Assembly: GCA_016342645.1 (NCBI GenBank)
Contig: JAEINX010000036.1
Coordinates: 1-35,772 of the forward strand
DNA length: 35,772 nt
DNA from: Bacteroidales bacterium
GTDB taxonomy: Bacteria; Bacteroidota; Bacteroidia; Bacteroidales; JAEINX01
Direction: 5' to 3'
This document shows, piece by piece, positions 33,091 to 35,772 of this stretch (positions are counted from its first letter, which is position 1; each line of letters begins with the position of its first letter). The notes under the pieces were generated by a model. The model saw only the letters and a list, made by a program, of their open reading frames with translations, did not search any database and had not been told where the DNA came from. Both the position numbers and the translations under genes were made by a program.

Positions 33091-33942
33091 ATGAAAAAAA
33101 TTAAAGTAATTCTTTTAAGTGTTGGTTTCATTGTTGTCTTTGCTGCTTCGGGACAAATTGTTCAAAATGGTGGTTTTGAGACATGGGTAACTAATGAAGC
33201 CGGTGGAATAACTCCTGAACATTGGGTTGCCGAGGACAATACGAGCGATGTGCAAAATGTTTTTAAAGTTTCACCCGGTTTTAACAGTAACAATGCCGCA
33301 GAATTGGTTGTAACAGAAATTGAAGGAAACCGTAAGGCAGTGTTTCTAAATAGTGATAATATTCCTGTTAACAAGAAATATAATTCTCTTACATGTTATT
33401 ATAAAGGACTCCCTATACATGAGGACTCTCTAAATATTGAAATAAAAATGTATAAAAACTGGAATGTCGTTGGCGAAGGTATGATCTCTTTCTCAGAAGT
33501 ACAAGACAGTTTTGAAAAACTTACAATTCCGATTCAATATTCTTCCGAAGATGTTCCCGATACTGCGCTTATTTTTATAATAGTGGGAAACAAAGACCTT
33601 ATAAATCATTTAGGAACGTCCTATACTCTTGATAATTTTAATCTTGTTGATGCTGCAGGAATTAATGATTTGCAAGCTTCATTTTTATCTTTGGGAGATG
33701 TTTACCCCTGCCCTGCAAGTCAACAAATAAATATTCCTTTTGAATTGAAGCAAGCTGAAAATATTACTATTAATGTTTTCGATATGTTGGGAAATGAAGT
33801 TTTTTCAATGAAAGACAAAAAATTTATGCAAGGAAAAAATGAGATAAATATTTCGCTTCAAAACTTTAAATCGGGCGCCTACTATTATTCAATCAATACA
33901 TCAAATGGAATTGCTTATACAAAGAATTTTATTGTGAAATAA
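33091..33942 (+). CDS. T9SS-exported protein with N-terminal beta-sandwich domain
   Basis: An extracellular protein, 283 aa. Signal peptide at 1-22 (VILLSVGFIVVFAASGQ). Residues ~25-185 look like a carbohydrate-binding-type or PCMD-like beta-sandwich (NGGFETWVTNEAGGITPEHW, LTCYYKGLPIHEDSLNIEIK, SYTLDNFNLVDAAG). The C-terminal 80 residues (204-283) are a type A sorting domain, with PCPASQQINI where PNP is usual, then INVFDMLGNEVFSM and FKSGAYYYSINTSNG ending in KNFIVK. It starts 33 nt after the larger T9SS gene and is probably co-transcribed; the two may act together at the surface. Binding target not evident. Confidence 0.85.
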   Translation: MKKIKVILLSVGFIVVFAASGQIVQNGGFETWVTNEAGGITPEHWVAEDNTSDVQNVFKVSPGFNSNNAAELVVTEIEGNRKAVFLNSDNIPVNKKYNSLTCYYKGLPIHEDSLNIEIKMYKNWNVVGEGMISFSEVQDSFEKLTIPIQYSSEDVPDTALIFIIVGNKDLINHLGTSYTLDNFNLVDAAGINDLQASFLSLGDVYPCPASQQINIPFELKQAENITINVFDMLGNEVFSMKDKKFMQGKNEINISLQNFKSGAYYYSINTSNGIAYTKNFIVK

Positions 33943-34113
33943 AACAAAAATTATTAGCCTTTGCTTTTACGTAATTAGTCTAAGAATTCGTAGGGATACA
34001 ATCTTTATTTAATTGTTTCCTTTAATCCAAAATAGATATTCACGGAATTAATGAAAAGTAATTAATTTCAAATTTTCTTATCCAACTTATTAAAAATGTA
34101 GATAATCAATCTA

Positions 34114-35643
34114 TTATTTTTCATTTTCAATGCATTTAATTGCCAATTTTATCCTTTTTCCAAACTCTTCTTTTCCCATTAATTCAATAATTGTAAACAA
34201 ATCGGGGCCTTTATTTGATCCAACTAACGAAAGTCGAATAACATTCATTACCTGCCCCATTCCTAAGTTCTTTTCGCTTAGATAGTCTTTAATTACTTTT
34301 TCGATATTTTCAGCTACAAATTCATTTATGTTCTCAAATCTGTCTATTAATTCGATTAATATTTGAGGTGTATTTTCTTTCCATTTTTTCTTCACTATTT
34401 TGGCATCATAAGATTCCGGTAACTGAAAAAAGAAAAAGGACTGATTCCACAAGTCTTCAACAAAATTTGCTCTTTCCTTAATTAATTTACAAATTCTTTT
34501 TACAAAATTTAACTCGCTTGTTATTCCCTTATCTTCCAATAATTGCATATACAATTTCGCTAATTCATCATCTGATTTTGCAATCAAATATTGATGATTG
34601 AACCATTTTGCTTTTTCAGGGTCAAATTTTGAACCGGATTTCCCAACCCTATCGATAGAAAAAGCTTCTATTAACTCATCCATCGTAAATAATTCTTGTT
34701 CAGTACCCGGATTCCATCCTAATAATGCAAGCATATTTATAAACGCTTCCGGAAAATATCCAGCTTCACGATAACCCGAAGAAATTTCTTTTGTTTTCGG
34801 ATCAACCCATTGCAAAGGGAAAACAGGGAATCCAAGCCTATCGCCATCACGTTTACTTAATTTGCCGTTTCCATCAGGTTTTAATAATAGAGGTAAATGA
34901 GCAAATTCAGGTGATTTCCATCCAAAATAACGATACAATAAAACATGCAGGGGTGCTGATGGTAACCACTCCTCGCCTCTTATCACATGTGAAATTTCCA
35001 TCAAGTGATCATCAACTATATTTGCCAAATGATATGTTGGCATGCCATCTGATTTAAAAAGCACTTTATCATCAAGTTTTGAAGAGTTAACAACAACCTT
35101 TCCACGAATCATATCATTTACTTCAATGTTTTCGTTTTCCGGTATTTTAATTCTTATAACATAAGTCTCGCCTGAATCCAATCGTTTTTTCACTTCTTCG
35201 GTTGATAAACTCAGGGAATTTTTCATATTAAGTCTTGAGACGGCATCATATTGCGGATTTTTTTTCTCAGATTTCAGGCGATTTCGCATCTCCTCAAGTT
35301 CGTCTGATGTATCGAAAGCATAATAGGCTTTGTCGTTATCAATAAGTTGTTTGACAAATTTTTCATAAATTTCTTTCCTTTCCGATTGTTTGTATGGTCC
35401 GAATTCGCCTCCAAGGTCAATGCTTTCATCAAATTTAATTCCACACCATTCTAATGAATCAACAATATATTTCTCGGCACCTTCAACAAATCTGTTTTGG
35501 TCAGTATCTTCAATCCTTAATATTAATTTCCCATTATTTTTTTTTGCAAATAAATAATTATATAAAACTGTTCTAACTCCCCCAATATGCAATGGCCCTG
35601 TTGGACTTGGTGCAAACCTTACTCTTACATTTTCATTTTTCAT
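34114..35643 (-). CDS. gltX: glutamyl-tRNA synthetase
   Basis: Charges tRNA-Glu with glutamate. A class I synthetase of 509 aa, normal for Bacteroidota. HIGH-type motif HIGG at 19-22 within [77 protein letters not shown]-type motif [15 protein letters not shown] (261-275), and a helical C-terminal anticodon domain with [20 protein letters not shown]. It converges with the second T9SS gene; the 171-nt gap shows no clear terminator. It starts at ATG 35643. Confidence 0.97.
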   Translation of the reverse strand: MKNENVRVRFAPSPTGPLHIGGVRTVLYNYLFAKKNNGKLILRIEDTDQNRFVEGAEKYIVDSLEWCGIKFDESIDLGGEFGPYKQSERKEIYEKFVKQLIDNDKAYYAFDTSDELEEMRNRLKSEKKNPQYDAVSRLNMKNSLSLSTEEVKKRLDSGETYVIRIKIPENENIEVNDMIRGKVVVNSSKLDDKVLFKSDGMPTYHLANIVDDHLMEISHVIRGEEWLPSAPLHVLLYRYFGWKSPEFAHLPLLLKPDGNGKLSKRDGDRLGFPVFPLQWVDPKTKEISSGYREAGYFPEAFINMLALLGWNPGTEQELFTMDELIEAFSIDRVGKSGSKFDPEKAKWFNHQYLIAKSDDELAKLYMQLLEDKGITSELNFVKRICKLIKERANFVEDLWNQSFFFFQLPESYDAKIVKKKWKENTPQILIELIDRFENINEFVAENIEKVIKDYLSEKNLGMGQVMNVIRLSLVGSNKGPDLFTIIELMGKEEFGKRIKLAIKCIENEK

Positions 35644-35741
35644 ATCAAAACTTTTACTAAACTCTATGCTTTTTTAAAGAGTTTTGTTATCAATAATAAT
35701 TTTTTGCGAAATTAATAAAAAGCTTAAGTTTATGAAATTTC

Positions 35742-35749
35742 TATCTTTG
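35742..35749 (+). promoter_or_regulatory. promoter reading out of the right edge
   Basis: TATCTTTG, followed by CCGC, is a close match to the Bacteroidota -7 consensus on the plus strand. It lies in the region divergent from gltX, so a gene or RNA on the plus strand should begin just past the window. Confidence 0.5.
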
Positions 35750-35772
35750 CCGCTCGAAATATTTGTTATAAT

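Noticed and set aside
35659..35684. Hairpin AAACTCT/AGAGTTT upstream of gltX.
   Set aside because: Seven weak pairs with a 12-nt T-rich loop between divergent genes; no role can be supported.
1..35772. CRISPR array, rRNA, IS element or prophage.
   Set aside because: No regularly spaced direct repeats, no rRNA signatures, no transposase, integrase or phage structural gene seen on either strand.

Overview
The window looks like chromosomal DNA of a low-GC Bacteroidota bacterium, probably an anaerobic or facultative Bacteroidales/Marinilabiliales-type lineage. The signs are two secreted proteins with C-terminal type IX secretion (T9SS) sorting domains, a FISUMP lipoprotein, a carboxypeptidase-regulatory-like secreted protein, many Bacteroidota -7 promoter boxes (TAnnTTTG) with few Shine-Dalgarno sequences, and a dedicated GlnRS with its own tRNA-Gln. 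Assignment is by gene content only; no search was run.

Layout. 1-2850 is a decaying accessory region: a frameshifted helical gene, a Fic-family gene broken by two TAG codons, and a second Fic remnant about 1.6 kb away that repeats its 3' end. 2850-4930 (minus) holds an unknown acidic protein and two exported proteins, one a FISUMP lipoprotein. 5079-8681 (plus) holds an MBL-fold hydrolase with a repeat-derived tail, a SixA-like histidine phosphatase and polyphosphate kinase. 8875-15042 (plus) is a three-gene flavin/iron-sulfur complex: NuoE-like, NuoF-like, and a 1233-residue protein joining a NuoG-like N-terminus, a GltD/NfnB-like flavoprotein, ferredoxin clusters and an apparently vestigial molybdopterin domain. 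It is the most unusual item here and looks more like an electron-bifurcating transhydrogenase than a formate dehydrogenase.

15105-22048 (minus) runs from a DUF2726-like protein and a carboxypeptidase-regulatory-like protein through galE, rfbB and a CpsB-type phosphatase (surface polysaccharide precursors and control), an unannotated 31-residue membrane protein, and aspS. 22372-26920 (plus) is a MacB/FtsX-type ABC exporter operon (ATPase, two paralogous permeases, HlyD-type adaptor) with a good sigma-54 promoter match upstream and a strong terminator downstream. 27081-27425 (minus) is folB. 27718-29593 (plus) is glnS followed by tRNA-Gln(CTG) with its own promoter and terminator. 29639-33942 (plus) is a methylmalonyl-CoA decarboxylase-like crotonase and two T9SS-exported proteins. 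34114-35643 (minus) is gltX. A promoter at the far right edge reads out of the window.

Three aminoacyl-tRNA synthetases (Asp, Gln, Glu), folB, ppk and galE/rfbB mark this as core chromosome; only the first ~2.9 kb looks accessory.
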